A DNA stretch of 64,000 nucleotides from an uncultured Pelagibacteraceae bacterium. Lineage in GTDB: Bacteria; Pseudomonadota; Alphaproteobacteria; Pelagibacterales; Pelagibacteraceae. The translations under genes were made by a program, and so were the position numbers. The notes under the pieces are model-generated. The model saw nothing but the letters and a program-made list of their open reading frames with translations. It ran no database searches and was not told the DNA's origin. This document shows, piece after piece, positions 52,125 to 60,786 of the stretch (within the stretch, counting starts at the first letter, position 1; every line of letters begins with the position of its first letter). The DNA lies in assembly GCA_902603555.1 (NCBI GenBank), contig CACKVD010000001.1, positions 1 through 64,000 on the forward strand, in the 5' to 3' direction.

Positions 52125-53533
52125 TGGCAAAAAGAAAAGTAAAAAAGAAATCAAAAGTTAAAGGTGTTGGTGGAAAAGCAGATGTTCATGCGCACGAAGA
52201 AGGTAAAAGAAATAAAAGCTTACTTGGACACAACGCTATTTTTACCCCTGAAGTAATAGACGATATTCATATCAAATCACAATTAGGAAGATACAGAATG
52301 CGTGGAATGGCATTAATGAAAAAAATTCCTACTTTTGATGATTTGGTATTCTTGCCAGGTACTCTAACAAGGTTTGTAATTGAAGGTTATAGAGAAAAAT
52401 GTGAAACAAAAACTGTAATTGGTCCAAGATGTGAAAACCCAATTGAATTAGATATTCCTGTTTATATTACTGGTATGAGCTTTGGTGCATTATCTTATGA
52501 AGCGAAAACTGCTTTAGCTAGAGGAGCAACAATGGCTGGAAGTGCAACATGTTCAGGTGAAGGTGGAATGATTCCTGATGAAAGAAGATATTCTGAAAAA
52601 TGGTACTACCAATGTATTCAATCAAGATATGGATTTAATCCTCATCATGCACAATTAGCTGATGGAATTGAAGTATTTATTGGTCAAGGACAAAAGGTTG
52701 GTATGGGAGGACATTTAATGGGTCAAAAAGTTACTGATCAAGTAGCTGAAATGAGATCTTTACCATCAGGTATTGATCAAAGATCTCCTGCAAGACACCC
52801 TGATTGGTTAGGTCCAGATGATTTAGCTTTAAAAGTTGAAGAATTAAGACAACTAACAAAAAACAAAGTGCCTATTCAATTAAAACTTGGGGCATCAAAA
52901 GTTTATGATGATGTTCGTATGGCTGCAAAATGTGACCCCGACTCTATTTATTTAGATGGAATGGAAGGATCTACAGGAGCTGGTCCTCACATCGCAGCTG
53001 CAAACACTGGCATTCCAGGTATCGCGGCGATTAGAGAAGCTAGAAGAGCAATAGATGATGTTGGTAAAACTGGAAAAGTAACTTTAATTTATGCTGGTGG
53101 TGTTAGAGATGGTGCTGATATGGCAAAAGCTTTAGCATTAGGTGCTGATGCAATCGCTATCGGAACTGGGTCAATGATTGCACTGAATTGTAATAAAGAT
53201 ATTCCTGAAGCAAATTTTGAAAAAGAAATGGGTGTTAAAGCTGGTGAATGTTACCACTGTCATACTGGAAGATGTCCAGTTGGTGTTGCAACACAAGATC
53301 CAAAATTAAGAGCAAGATTAAACCCTGATGATGCTGCATTAAGAGTATATAACTACTTACACTCAATGACTTTAGAAGCGCAACTTTTAGCAAGAGCATG
53401 TGGTAAAACTAATATTCACTCTTTAGAGCCTGAAGATTTGGCTGCATTAACTTCTGAAGCTTCTGCTTTAGCAAAAGTACCATTAGCAGGAACTAATTAT
53501 ACAGTTGGTGTAGATAACTTTCACAAAATATAG
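52124..53533 (+). CDS. FMN-binding glutamate-synthase-like catalytic subunit (GlxD / MgsC-like)
   Basis: A 469-residue subunit with a TIM-barrel FMN domain: YITGMSFGALSYEAKTALARGA, CSGEGGMIPDER, LKLGASKVYDD, LDGMEGSTGAGPH and YAGGVRDGADMAKALALGADAIAIG. A C-terminal cysteine cluster CYHCHTGRCPVGVATQD binds an iron-sulfur centre. An unusually lysine-rich start (KRKVKKKSKVKG) precedes the family domain. Together with GlxB and GlxC it forms the synthase that transfers an amide- or amine-derived group onto 2-oxoglutarate or glutamate. Confidence 0.9.
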   Translation: MAKRKVKKKSKVKGVGGKADVHAHEEGKRNKSLLGHNAIFTPEVIDDIHIKSQLGRYRMRGMALMKKIPTFDDLVFLPGTLTRFVIEGYREKCETKTVIGPRCENPIELDIPVYITGMSFGALSYEAKTALARGATMAGSATCSGEGGMIPDERRYSEKWYYQCIQSRYGFNPHHAQLADGIEVFIGQGQKVGMGGHLMGQKVTDQVAEMRSLPSGIDQRSPARHPDWLGPDDLALKVEELRQLTKNKVPIQLKLGASKVYDDVRMAAKCDPDSIYLDGMEGSTGAGPHIAAANTGIPGIAAIREARRAIDDVGKTGKVTLIYAGGVRDGADMAKALALGADAIAIGTGSMIALNCNKDIPEANFEKEMGVKAGECYHCHTGRCPVGVATQDPKLRARLNPDDAALRVYNYLHSMTLEAQLLARACGKTNIHSLEPEDLAALTSEASALAKVPLAGTNYTVGVDNFHKI

Positions 53534-53541
53534 AGGAAGCA

Positions 53542-53958
53542 ATGGTTAAGAAAAAAACTAAAAAAGTTAAAAGTAAGCCAAAAAAAGAAAAAAAAATGAA
53601 GCTTGGTACTTTTAAAGAAACTGCTAGAGAAAAACTAATTGGCCAACATATCGGTTATAGATATGATGTAAATTTACTACCTGATTATAAAAAGATAACT
53701 CCATTTCTCAAAAAATATGTAGAGGCAATGGGATGGGATGACTTAAACTGGTTAGAAGATGTTCATATGGGATATGAAGAAGGAAGACCTGCAGTGTTTT
53801 GTAGAAATGCAAATGGTTGGGTAACAATTCCAAAATCTATTAAATTACCTGATAACCAACAAGATAGAGATATGATAGCAAGAGAGTTACTGGTCAAATT
53901 TCAAATGTCTCCAAAACATCCTCTTGTTGATTTGAAAAAAGCTTACTTAAAATTTTAA
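53542..53958 (+). CDS. conserved-looking protein with lysine-rich N-terminus, function unknown
   Basis: A 138-residue protein. Its first 19 residues are almost all Lys/Val/Ser (KKKTKKVKSKPKKEKK), then a compact domain follows with IGYRYDVNLLPDYKKITPFL, MGWDDLNWLEDVHMGYEEGRPAVFCRNANGW and IPKSIKLPDNQQDRDMIARELL. Tryptophan-rich turns suggest a folded domain. No family recognised. It is 8 bases after glxD, and the similar basic start of the two is notable. It is probably a partner of the glutamate-synthase-like complex or of the following transporter. Confidence 0.6.
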   Translation: MVKKKTKKVKSKPKKEKKMKLGTFKETAREKLIGQHIGYRYDVNLLPDYKKITPFLKKYVEAMGWDDLNWLEDVHMGYEEGRPAVFCRNANGWVTIPKSIKLPDNQQDRDMIARELLVKFQMSPKHPLVDLKKAYLKF

Positions 53959-53986
53959 TAACACAATCTAAAGTTGATTTTATTTT

Positions 53987-54012
53987 AAAACCTAGTGTCA
54001 ATACTAGGTTTT
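53987..54012 (+). terminator. intrinsic terminator after the glx cluster
   Basis: A 10-bp perfect stem (AAAACCTAGT / ACTAGGTTTT) with a 6-base loop lies between the 138-residue protein gene and amtB. The 3' arm ends in TTTT, and the palindrome can stop transcription in either direction. Confidence 0.75.
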
Positions 54013-54085
54013 AAATTACTGTTTCATTTGTCACACCCTCATAAATTTTATAGGCTTTTCAAAACTAAATAAGGAGAGAGAGAAT

Positions 54086-55486
54086 ATGACTGATCAGTTA
54101 GGTGCTCTTACGACCATATTTACAGAATTTTACTACTGGGTAACAGTGGTGCTGATGTTTTTAATTCACGTTGGTTTCTGTATGTATGAAGTCGGAGCTT
54201 CTCGATATAAACATCACCAACATACTCTTATGAAAAATACAATGCTGATACCATTGGTAACAGTAACTTGGTTTTTCTTTGGTTGGTGGATTTACTGGGC
54301 ATTCCCAACAGGACCGGGAATAGCACCTTCAATAATGAATGAAAGCACGGCTTTAATTACCGATGAAAGTACTTTTAGTGCTAAATGGTACTTAGCTAAC
54401 ACAGAGTATATGGCGATTAACTTAGGTGACCACATAAGTGGTGTATTCTGGGCTGCTTTCTTACTGTTCTCATGGACAGCTGCTTCTATTGTTTCAGGAG
54501 CAATCATTGAAAGAATTACAACATTTGCTTTTGGAATTTTAGCAATAGCAATTGGATCTGTATTTTGGACAATTGACGCTGCTTGGGGATGGCACTTTGA
54601 TGGATGGATGCTTAAAATTTTAGGATATCATGATGCTTATGCATCCGGAGTAATTCACGCAATTGCAGGTGGATTTGCTTTAGGTGTTCTATGTGTTTTA
54701 GGACCAAGAATTGGTAAATTTTCATCAAGTGGTGAACCAAGAAACATAGGACCAAGAAATCCTTGGCTAGTAACAGTTGGATTATTTTTAATTTATACTG
54801 GTTTCTGGGGATTTTATGCAGCATGTAATATACCAATCTTTGACCTTGGACCTGAATATGGGATGGAAGGCGTAACTTATTGGACAGCTACAAACATATA
54901 CGTAACCCCTACTACACTTAGTGGTATTACTTTTAACTTCTTGATGTCATTATCAGGTGGTTTATTAGCTGGTTATTGGATTGCTAAAGGTGATCCTTTC
55001 TGGACATACTCAAGTGGACTAGCAGGTGTTATCTGTGCTTCAGCTGGAAATGATTTATATCATCCAATTCAAGCAATGATCATTGGTATGATTGGTGTTG
55101 TGATTGCATACAAACTACATTACTGGGTTGAGCGTAAGTTCAAAATTGATGATGCAGTTGGTGCAGTAGCAGTGCATGGTTATGCTGGTTTTGTTGGTCT
55201 AGTAATTTGTGGTTTTGTCTTAAATGGTTATCCATCATCTGGTTACAGTGTTGGAGCTATGTGGGATGGAACAACTTATGCATCAATCAATCCATTGGGG
55301 CAATTCTTAGGAGCAATCATAATGTTTGGTGTTCTTGGAATGCTACCAGGTTATATAATAGCTAAAGTACTTCATGGAATGGGTAAATTAAGAATCCCAC
55401 GAGATGTTGAAATAGCTGGACTTGACTATGAAATGATGGAATCTGCTAAAAAAGATGAAAGAGCAGTTTCATCTGCAACCAGGTAA
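54086..55486 (+). CDS. amtB: ammonium transporter (Amt/Mep/Rh family)
   Basis: A 466-residue protein with 11 predicted membrane helices. Amt landmarks include AFLLFSWTAASIVSGAIIERIT (about residues 128-149), AWGWHFDGWM and the twin-His region YASGVIHAIAGGFALGVLCVLGPRIGKF, plus AVGAVAVHGYAGFVGLVICGF with the second pore histidine. It conducts ammonium into the cell for the nearby glutamine synthetases and glutamate synthase. An AAGGAGAGAG ribosome site is just upstream. No glnK/PII gene accompanies it. Methylammonium could be a substrate as well. Confidence 0.93.
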   Translation: MTDQLGALTTIFTEFYYWVTVVLMFLIHVGFCMYEVGASRYKHHQHTLMKNTMLIPLVTVTWFFFGWWIYWAFPTGPGIAPSIMNESTALITDESTFSAKWYLANTEYMAINLGDHISGVFWAAFLLFSWTAASIVSGAIIERITTFAFGILAIAIGSVFWTIDAAWGWHFDGWMLKILGYHDAYASGVIHAIAGGFALGVLCVLGPRIGKFSSSGEPRNIGPRNPWLVTVGLFLIYTGFWGFYAACNIPIFDLGPEYGMEGVTYWTATNIYVTPTTLSGITFNFLMSLSGGLLAGYWIAKGDPFWTYSSGLAGVICASAGNDLYHPIQAMIIGMIGVVIAYKLHYWVERKFKIDDAVGAVAVHGYAGFVGLVICGFVLNGYPSSGYSVGAMWDGTTYASINPLGQFLGAIIMFGVLGMLPGYIIAKVLHGMGKLRIPRDVEIAGLDYEMMESAKKDERAVSSATR

Positions 55487-55498
55487 AGGAGATAATAT

Positions 55499-55723
55499 AT
55501 GGCTACAGTTACAAACTGGATCGATCACCTAAGTGCTGAAGAAGTTGTTGGCGCTGTTTACCCTGGTGCTGGATCTATGGAAACGACACTAGTTATCATT
55601 GGTATCGTTTTATGGTTAGGCTGGCATGTTTTGACTGCTAAATCTGAAAGTGATGAACTTGAAAGATTATCAAGAAGAAGACATGGTGCTAATGATCATA
55701 AAAGCAATATTACCGATTGGTAA
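55499..55723 (+). CDS. small single-helix membrane protein behind amtB
   Basis: A 74-residue protein with one membrane helix (about 27-45, ETTLVIIGIVLWLGWHVL) between a short N-terminal segment (TNWIDHLSAEEVVGAVYPG) and a basic, His-rich C-terminal tail (LERLSRRRHGANDHKSN). It starts 12 bases after amtB with a good AAAGGAG site. Its constant-looking link to the ammonium carrier suggests an accessory subunit or regulator. No homologous family recognised. Confidence 0.68.
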   Translation: MATVTNWIDHLSAEEVVGAVYPGAGSMETTLVIIGIVLWLGWHVLTAKSESDELERLSRRRHGANDHKSNITDW

Positions 55724-55738
55724 TTTAAAATAAAATTT

Positions 55739-55768
55739 GGGCGCTGCTTAGTTGTGGCGCCCTTTTTT
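55739..55768 (+). terminator. intrinsic terminator of the amtB transcript
   Basis: A G/C stem of 6 bp (GGGCGC at 55739-55744, GCGCCC at 55757-55762) with a 12-base loop is followed by TTTTTT. It ends the amtB plus small-protein unit. Confidence 0.8.
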
Positions 55769-55784
55769 AATTCATAATCGTAAA

Positions 55785-55940
55785 ATGTCAGAAGAAAATA
55801 ACAACGAAGAATTAAGACCAACTAAAATGCGTGGGGTTGCATTCCCTAAAGCAAAATATGGAGTTATATTAGCAATAGTAATAATTATTGTTGTTAATCT
55901 AATATATTATAAAGAAACAATTTTTTCTTTTTTAAAATAA
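55785..55940 (+). CDS. small single-pass membrane protein
   Basis: A 51-residue protein starting at MSEENNN; a longer start at 55752 lies inside the terminator hairpin and is unlikely. It has an acidic N-terminus (EENNNEELRPTK) and one C-terminal membrane helix (GVILAIVIIIVVNLIYY). It is 17 bases before the second glutamine-synthetase-like gene on the same strand. No function is apparent. Confidence 0.5.
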   Translation: MSEENNNEELRPTKMRGVAFPKAKYGVILAIVIIIVVNLIYYKETIFSFLK

Positions 55941-55957
55941 CTATGTTAATTTAATTT

Positions 55958-57283
55958 ATGCCAAAAAACTTATTCAAAATTGCTAAAGAAAAAAAAATTA
56001 AATATTTCTTAATTAGTTTTGTAGACCTGTTTGGAGTATTGCGATCAAAATTAGTTCCAACACGAGCTATAAAAGAAATGCAAGAAGCTGGAGCCGGATT
56101 TGCTGGGTTTGCTGCATGGTTAGATATGTCTCCTGCTGACTCTGATATGTTTGGTATTCCAGATCCTGATAGTCTTATTCAATTGCCATGGAATAAAGAA
56201 GTGGGTTGGTTAGCATCAGATCTTTGGATGAACGGTAAGCCTGTTGAAGCATCACCAAGAATAATGCTTAAAAACCAAATTAAAAAACTTGAAAAAAAAG
56301 GTCTTACGATGAAATCTGGAGTAGAGTGTGAATATTTTCTAATAACACCAGATGGTGATTCAATTGCAGATCCAAGAGACACTCAATCTAAGCCTTGTTA
56401 TGATCAATCTGCATTAATGAGAAGATATGATTTGATTAAAGAAATTTGTGATTGTATGATTGAAATGGGATGGGGTCCTTATCAAAATGATCATGAAGAT
56501 GCTAATGGTCAATTTGAAATGAATTGGGATTACGATGATTGTTTATTAACTGCTGATAGACATACTTTCTTTAAATTTATGGTGAAAACTATTGCTGAAA
56601 AACATGGTTTAAGAGCAACTTTTATGCCTAAACCATTTGAAAATTTAACAGGAAATGGATGTCATGCACATATTTCTGTTTGGGATGGAAGTAAAAATAA
56701 GTTCTTAGATAAATCAAATAACTTGGGCTTAAGTAAAATGGCTTATAATTTTCTTGGTGGAGTAATTAAAAATGCATCATCTTTATCTGCATTTTTTAAT
56801 CCTACAATCAATAGTTATCGAAGAATAAACGCTCCACCAACAAAATCTGGAGCATCGTGGTCACCAAGCAGTATTTCTTATACTGGCAACAACAGAACTC
56901 ACATGATTAGAATTCCTGATCCAGGTAGGTTTGAATTAAGATTAATGGATGGTTCTGCTAATCCTTATTTGTTGCAAGCTAGTGTTTTAGCTGCTGGATT
57001 GGATGGATTAAAAAATAAAATAGATCCAGGAAAACCATTAAATTGCAATATGTATGAAGATTATGAAAAATATCCTGATCTTCCAAAACTTCCAGATGAA
57101 TTAGATCAATCTCTTGAAAAACTTAAAAATAATAAAGATATGAACGATGCATTTGGTAAAGAAACTATAAACAGTTATATCAAGCTTAGAAATTCAGAAC
57201 TTGAAGAATTTAAACAAAAAGAAAATTTTGATAAAACTAAAGCTATTACTAGGTGGGAACGAGATAATACGCTAGACTGTTAG
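55958..57283 (+). CDS. type III glutamine-synthetase-family ligase (GlnT / GmaS type)
   Basis: A 441-residue protein, close to GlnT and gamma-glutamylmethylamide synthetase (GmaS): FVDLFGVLRSKLVPTRAI, GFAGFAAWLDMSPADSDMFGIPDP, SGVECEYFLI (metal Glu pair), NDHEDANGQFEMNWDYDD, MPKPFENLTGNGCHAHISVW, GASWSPSSISYTGNNRTHMIRIPDPGRFELR. GmaS ligates methylamine to glutamate in bacterial methylamine use; GlnT makes glutamine. By eye the two cannot be separated. It is 3 bases from the ammonia-lyase gene, which suggests linked nitrogen metabolism. Confidence 0.87.
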   Translation: MPKNLFKIAKEKKIKYFLISFVDLFGVLRSKLVPTRAIKEMQEAGAGFAGFAAWLDMSPADSDMFGIPDPDSLIQLPWNKEVGWLASDLWMNGKPVEASPRIMLKNQIKKLEKKGLTMKSGVECEYFLITPDGDSIADPRDTQSKPCYDQSALMRRYDLIKEICDCMIEMGWGPYQNDHEDANGQFEMNWDYDDCLLTADRHTFFKFMVKTIAEKHGLRATFMPKPFENLTGNGCHAHISVWDGSKNKFLDKSNNLGLSKMAYNFLGGVIKNASSLSAFFNPTINSYRRINAPPTKSGASWSPSSISYTGNNRTHMIRIPDPGRFELRLMDGSANPYLLQASVLAAGLDGLKNKIDPGKPLNCNMYEDYEKYPDLPKLPDELDQSLEKLKNNKDMNDAFGKETINSYIKLRNSELEEFKQKENFDKTKAITRWERDNTLDC

Positions 57284-57286
57284 AAT

Positions 57287-58414
57287 ATGACAATTTTATC
57301 TAACGGCCATTTGTGGAAATATAGTGAATTCATTGAAAATAAGAATTTTTTATTCAATAAAAGTAAAATCTTAAATTCATTATCAAAAAAAGATATAGAT
57401 GATGCATACTTAAGTATTTCTAGTTGGAAAGGATATTCTCCAACACCATTACTAGAATTAGATAAGCTTTCAAAAGAATTAAGATTAAACAAAATTTTTT
57501 ATAAAGATGAAAGTAAAAGATTTGATCTTAAATCATTTAAAGCACTAGGTGGAGCCTATGCAGTAGAAAAAGTTTCAAAAGGAAATAAAGATATTGTAGT
57601 CGCAACAGCAACAGCAGGCAATCATGGCCGATCAGTAGCTTGGGGTGCGAGAAGACTTGGTCTTAAATGTAAAATTTTTATTAGTGAATTCGTTAGTGAT
57701 GCTAGAGGACAAGCAATGGCTGAACTAGGAGCGGATGTGGTAAAGGTTAAAGGCAATTATGAAAAATCATTAATTGAATGCATTAAACAATCAACAGATA
57801 ATGACTGGCAAATTGTTCAAGATGTTGCTTGGAAAGATTACATGATTGTTCCAAAGTATACGATGGCTGGTTACACTGTTATGATGAAAGAAATTGTTGA
57901 TCAGATTAAAAAAAACAAGATCTCTCATATAATTTTACAAGCAGGCGTTGGTGGTATGGCAGGAGCAATGGTAGCAGGAATTGCAAGATATCTTGATAAT
58001 GTTCCAACCACTATAACTGTAGAACCTGACAGTGCAGCATGCGTTTTGGAAAGCATTAGAACTGGTAAGATAGAAAAAATCGATATCAAAAGAGAAAGTT
58101 TAATGGGGGGTATGTCATGTGGTGAGGTATCATTAGTCCCATGGGAAATTTTAAAAAATTCTGTAAATTATTGTATAAGTTTACCTGATGATGATATTGC
58201 AAAAACTATGAAGCTACTAGGAAATGCAAGTTTTAGTCAGGAAAAAATAATTGCTGGAGAAAACTCAGCTCCAGGTGTGATCAGTTTAATTACAAGTTGT
58301 GAAGATGAAAAAATAAAAGAAAAAATTGGATTAAATAAAAATTCAAATGTGATGTTAATTGGTTGCGAAGGAGATACAGACCAAACAATGTATCAAAAAC
58401 TAATAAATCAATAA
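57287..58414 (+). CDS. diaminopropionate ammonia-lyase-like PLP enzyme
   Basis: A 375-residue fold-type II PLP enzyme. Landmarks: YSPTPLLELDKLSKEL, FYKDESKRFDLKSFKALGGAYAVEKV with the Schiff-base lysine (KSFKALGG), ATATAGNHGRSVAWGARRLG with the cofactor-phosphate Asn, the Gly-rich phosphate loop VGGMAGAMVAG, and LMGGMSCGEVSLVPWEIL. The DESKRFxLKSFKALGG signature matches diaminopropionate ammonia-lyase (YgeX/DpaL) rather than threonine dehydratase. It converts a 2,3-diaminopropionate or related amino acid to pyruvate and ammonia. It starts 3 bases after the glutamine-synthetase-like gene. Confidence 0.85.
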   Translation: MTILSNGHLWKYSEFIENKNFLFNKSKILNSLSKKDIDDAYLSISSWKGYSPTPLLELDKLSKELRLNKIFYKDESKRFDLKSFKALGGAYAVEKVSKGNKDIVVATATAGNHGRSVAWGARRLGLKCKIFISEFVSDARGQAMAELGADVVKVKGNYEKSLIECIKQSTDNDWQIVQDVAWKDYMIVPKYTMAGYTVMMKEIVDQIKKNKISHIILQAGVGGMAGAMVAGIARYLDNVPTTITVEPDSAACVLESIRTGKIEKIDIKRESLMGGMSCGEVSLVPWEILKNSVNYCISLPDDDIAKTMKLLGNASFSQEKIIAGENSAPGVISLITSCEDEKIKEKIGLNKNSNVMLIGCEGDTDQTMYQKLINQ

Positions 58415-58421
58415 AACTCTA

Positions 58422-58883
58422 ATGAAAAAAATTCTTAAAAAGAAAGTTGATAATCTGGATTTCTATAAGATTTTTAAACCAGAATTAACTCCAAAAAAAA
58501 TGATGGAATTAGGTGTCTTTGGGGGAGCTTATTTTGGGTTAAATGTAAAAGAATATCCAAAAGCATGGTTTAAAAATGTAAAATTAAGTAAAACTTTTGA
58601 TGTAAATTTAAACAGGTTTAAAATTGTTTCAGGTCTATCAAGAGAACATTGGATTGAAAAAGGGTGGATTTTCAAAGAAGATCCTCTTGGTTGGTTTCAG
58701 TGGTATTGTAGATTTACTAATGGAAGAAGAATTCCACAAATGGATGAAATTCAAATTAAGAGATGGAAAAATTTTAGAAGACATGTTCTCGCAATTGAAA
58801 AAAATTGTGAAAAAGGAGATCTTGGTTGTAGAAGAAGACAAAGACAAGCAATTTTACAATGGGCTTATAATCCTTACAGGTAA
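58422..58883 (+). CDS. soluble protein of unknown function, Arg/Trp-rich
   Basis: A 153-residue basic protein. It starts DNLDFYKIFKPELTPKKMMELGVFGGAYFG, continues with YPKAWFKNVKLSKTFDVNLNRFKI and ends GDLGCRRRQRQAILQWAYNPYR. Repeated Trp motifs (REHWIEKGW, DPLGWFQWYCRF) indicate a conserved binding surface. I do not recall a family name. The gene follows the ammonia-lyase gene by 7 bases, so is probably in the same operon, and converges on yjbQ. Confidence 0.6.
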   Translation: MKKILKKKVDNLDFYKIFKPELTPKKMMELGVFGGAYFGLNVKEYPKAWFKNVKLSKTFDVNLNRFKIVSGLSREHWIEKGWIFKEDPLGWFQWYCRFTNGRRIPQMDEIQIKRWKNFRRHVLAIEKNCEKGDLGCRRRQRQAILQWAYNPYR

Positions 58884-58890
58884 ATAAATA

Positions 58891-59310
58891 TTATTCTCCT
58901 AAATAATGAAAGGTTATTTTTCTTGATTGAGGAGCTAAACGATGTTCAAAAAGATATAAACCCTGCCAAGTTCCAAGTATAGGATCTCCATTTTTGATAC
59001 TTAAAGTTATTTGATTGTTAGTTAATGATGACTTTATATGAGCTGGCATATCATCTTTGCCTTCAGTTGTATGAATATAAAGAGAATTATCCATTGGCAC
59101 TAATTTATTGAAATAATTAATTAGATCTGTTTGTACATCTGGATCAGCATTTTCTTGGACAATAAGTGACGCACTAGTGTGTTGAATATTTAAATTCAAG
59201 ATACCATTTTTAAAATTATTTTTTTTAATCCAATCTATTACTTGATCTGTAAACTCGTAAAGTTTTTGACCATTTGAATTAATTTTCAAATCAAAGAATT
59301 CTTGTTTCAT
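58891..59310 (-). CDS. YjbQ/UPF0047-family protein (secondary thiamine-phosphate synthase type)
   Basis: A 139-residue protein with the family blocks LNLNIQHTSASLIVQENADPDVQTDL, YIHTTEGKDDMPAHIKSSL and ILGTWQGLYLFEHRLAPQSRKITFH. His residues in QHTSAS, TEGKDDMPAHIK and EHR correspond to the presumed metal/active site. Some relatives show weak thiamine-phosphate synthase activity; the physiological role is unclear. It is the last of a minus-strand run after zapE, 3 bases apart. Confidence 0.88.
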   Translation of the reverse strand: MKQEFFDLKINSNGQKLYEFTDQVIDWIKKNNFKNGILNLNIQHTSASLIVQENADPDVQTDLINYFNKLVPMDNSLYIHTTEGKDDMPAHIKSSLTNNQITLSIKNGDPILGTWQGLYLFEHRLAPQSRKITFHYLGE

Positions 59311-59313
59311 ATT

Positions 59314-60360
59314 CTAATTATAATTTATTGAGGTTAGCTCATATAATCGACTGACAGTTCTTTTGAATGGTCCTACCAAACTTTTTGATGAATTAATTGA
59401 TTCTAAATTTACTCTAGATGTAATCATTAAAGGAATTTTTTTTTCGTAAAGAATATCAATTAAAGTAATAAATCTTTGTTGTTGATTTGAGTTATCTTCA
59501 TTAAAATCAGGTAAACCCTCTATGAAAAGAAAATCGCAGCTATTTGCAATACTAATATAATCTTCAGAACCCAAATTTCTGTTACATAATTCATCAAAAT
59601 CAATTTTCATGATACCATCAAAAAAATTTTTAATTTCTATTTTACGTCCTTTTATCTCTAAAATTTTTATAGATTTATTCTTATTTTTAGTAATTTTTCT
59701 TAAAAACTTATTTAATACAAAGTTAGTTGATTGATTAATTGGAGATAAAAATCTATCTAAACTTTTATTATTATCTAATCTATAATCATCTTCTATTAAC
59801 AATTCTTTTTCAAAAGAATTTTTTTCTAAAATCTTTATGAATGGAATAAATTGATCTCTTTGCAGTCCATCTTTATATAAATCATTGATTTTTATATTCG
59901 AAGAAAAAATTACTTTAATTTTTTCATCAAATATTTTTTTAAATAATTTACCTAAAATCATAGCATCTACAATGTTAGTAACTTGAAATTCATCAAAATA
60001 AATTAATTGAGTTTTTTTACCTAAGTCTTTCACAAATAATTCAATTCCATTATCTTTATTTTTGTTTTCAAAAATAAAATTATGAAATTTGATCATAAAT
60101 TCATTAAAATGCAGTCTTAGTTTTTTTTTATTTAATTCATCAAAGAAAAAATTTAAAATCATTGTTTTACCAACGCCTACGTCACCAACAAGATAAAATC
60201 CTAGCTTAGAAGTATTTTTTTTAAAAATTTTACTTAGTAAACTTTGATTGAAACTATCATTGTAATAATCTTTTAGATTATCGATTATATTTAATTGATT
60301 TTGATTAATTTCAAATTTGTTAACTTCACAATGTTTTAAAAAACTCTGATTTAAATTCAT
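59314..60360 (-). CDS. zapE: cell-division ATPase ZapE (AFG1-like)
   Basis: A 348-residue P-loop ATPase. Walker A GDVGVGKTMIL (about 60-70) follows the FYLV strand; Walker B is LIYFDEFQVTNIVDAM with the extended FDEF signature of AFG1/ZapE, then VKVIFSSNIKINDLYKDGLQRDQF and the arginine region ITSRVNLES. ZapE binds the FtsZ ring in other bacteria. The start codon overlaps the stop of the upstream cupin-like gene by 4 bases. Confidence 0.9.
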   Translation of the reverse strand: MNLNQSFLKHCEVNKFEINQNQLNIIDNLKDYYNDSFNQSLLSKIFKKNTSKLGFYLVGDVGVGKTMILNFFFDELNKKKLRLHFNEFMIKFHNFIFENKNKDNGIELFVKDLGKKTQLIYFDEFQVTNIVDAMILGKLFKKIFDEKIKVIFSSNIKINDLYKDGLQRDQFIPFIKILEKNSFEKELLIEDDYRLDNNKSLDRFLSPINQSTNFVLNKFLRKITKNKNKSIKILEIKGRKIEIKNFFDGIMKIDFDELCNRNLGSEDYISIANSCDFLFIEGLPDFNEDNSNQQQRFITLIDILYEKKIPLMITSRVNLESINSSKSLVGPFKRTVSRLYELTSINYN

Positions 60361-60785
60361 TTTTTTGTTTTAAAATCTATTCCATATTCTGATCTTGGTC
60401 CCTTTCTTAATCCAAAAGGTCCTGGTATAAAAATAGTCATCGGTTTAGTTCCTTCTTTTAAGTCGACTCTGTGAAAAGAATTAGCTGAACGAAAACCAAT
60501 ATAGCCTGGTCTTCTCCAATATTTTCCATCTTCCCTTGTTTCCCAATAACCCCCCCTCAAAATAATTGTTATATATGGGCACAAGTGGTTATGAACACCA
60601 TCACCATGATCATCAGCTAGCATTTCATGTATCAAAATATTAAATGGAAACCATTTAGGCCTATTTCGGAATAAAACATAATATCTATTCATCCATGGCT
60701 TAGCTAAATCAAACCTAGGATGAGAGGGACCTCTATCAAGTACAACTTTTTTTCTTCCTATAATTTCAAGAAATTTAAGAAACAT
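60357..60785 (-). CDS. small cupin-like protein
   Basis: A 142-residue protein with a single double-stranded beta-helix pattern: LIHEMLADDHGDGVHNHLCPYITIILRGGYWE provides the first cupin motif with His/His/Glu metal ligands, and IGFRSANSFHRVDLKEG provides the second with His. The C-terminal tail ends GPRSEYGIDFKTKK. No catalytic role can be assigned; small cupins include dioxygenases, isomerases and binding proteins. It lies between bamB and zapE, overlapping zapE. Confidence 0.72.
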   Translation of the reverse strand: MFLKFLEIIGRKKVVLDRGPSHPRFDLAKPWMNRYYVLFRNRPKWFPFNILIHEMLADDHGDGVHNHLCPYITIILRGGYWETREDGKYWRRPGYIGFRSANSFHRVDLKEGTKPMTIFIPGPFGLRKGPRSEYGIDFKTKK

Positions 60786-60786
60786 C

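Noticed and set aside
54013..54085. Sigma-54 (NtrC-type) promoter before amtB
   Set aside because: No GG-N10-GC pair of the right form is visible in the 73 bases upstream, and no clear sigma-70 pair either.
55752..55784. Upstream start of the small membrane protein before the second glutamine-synthetase-like gene
   Set aside because: It would begin within the terminator hairpin of the amtB transcript; the MSEENNN start is more reasonable.
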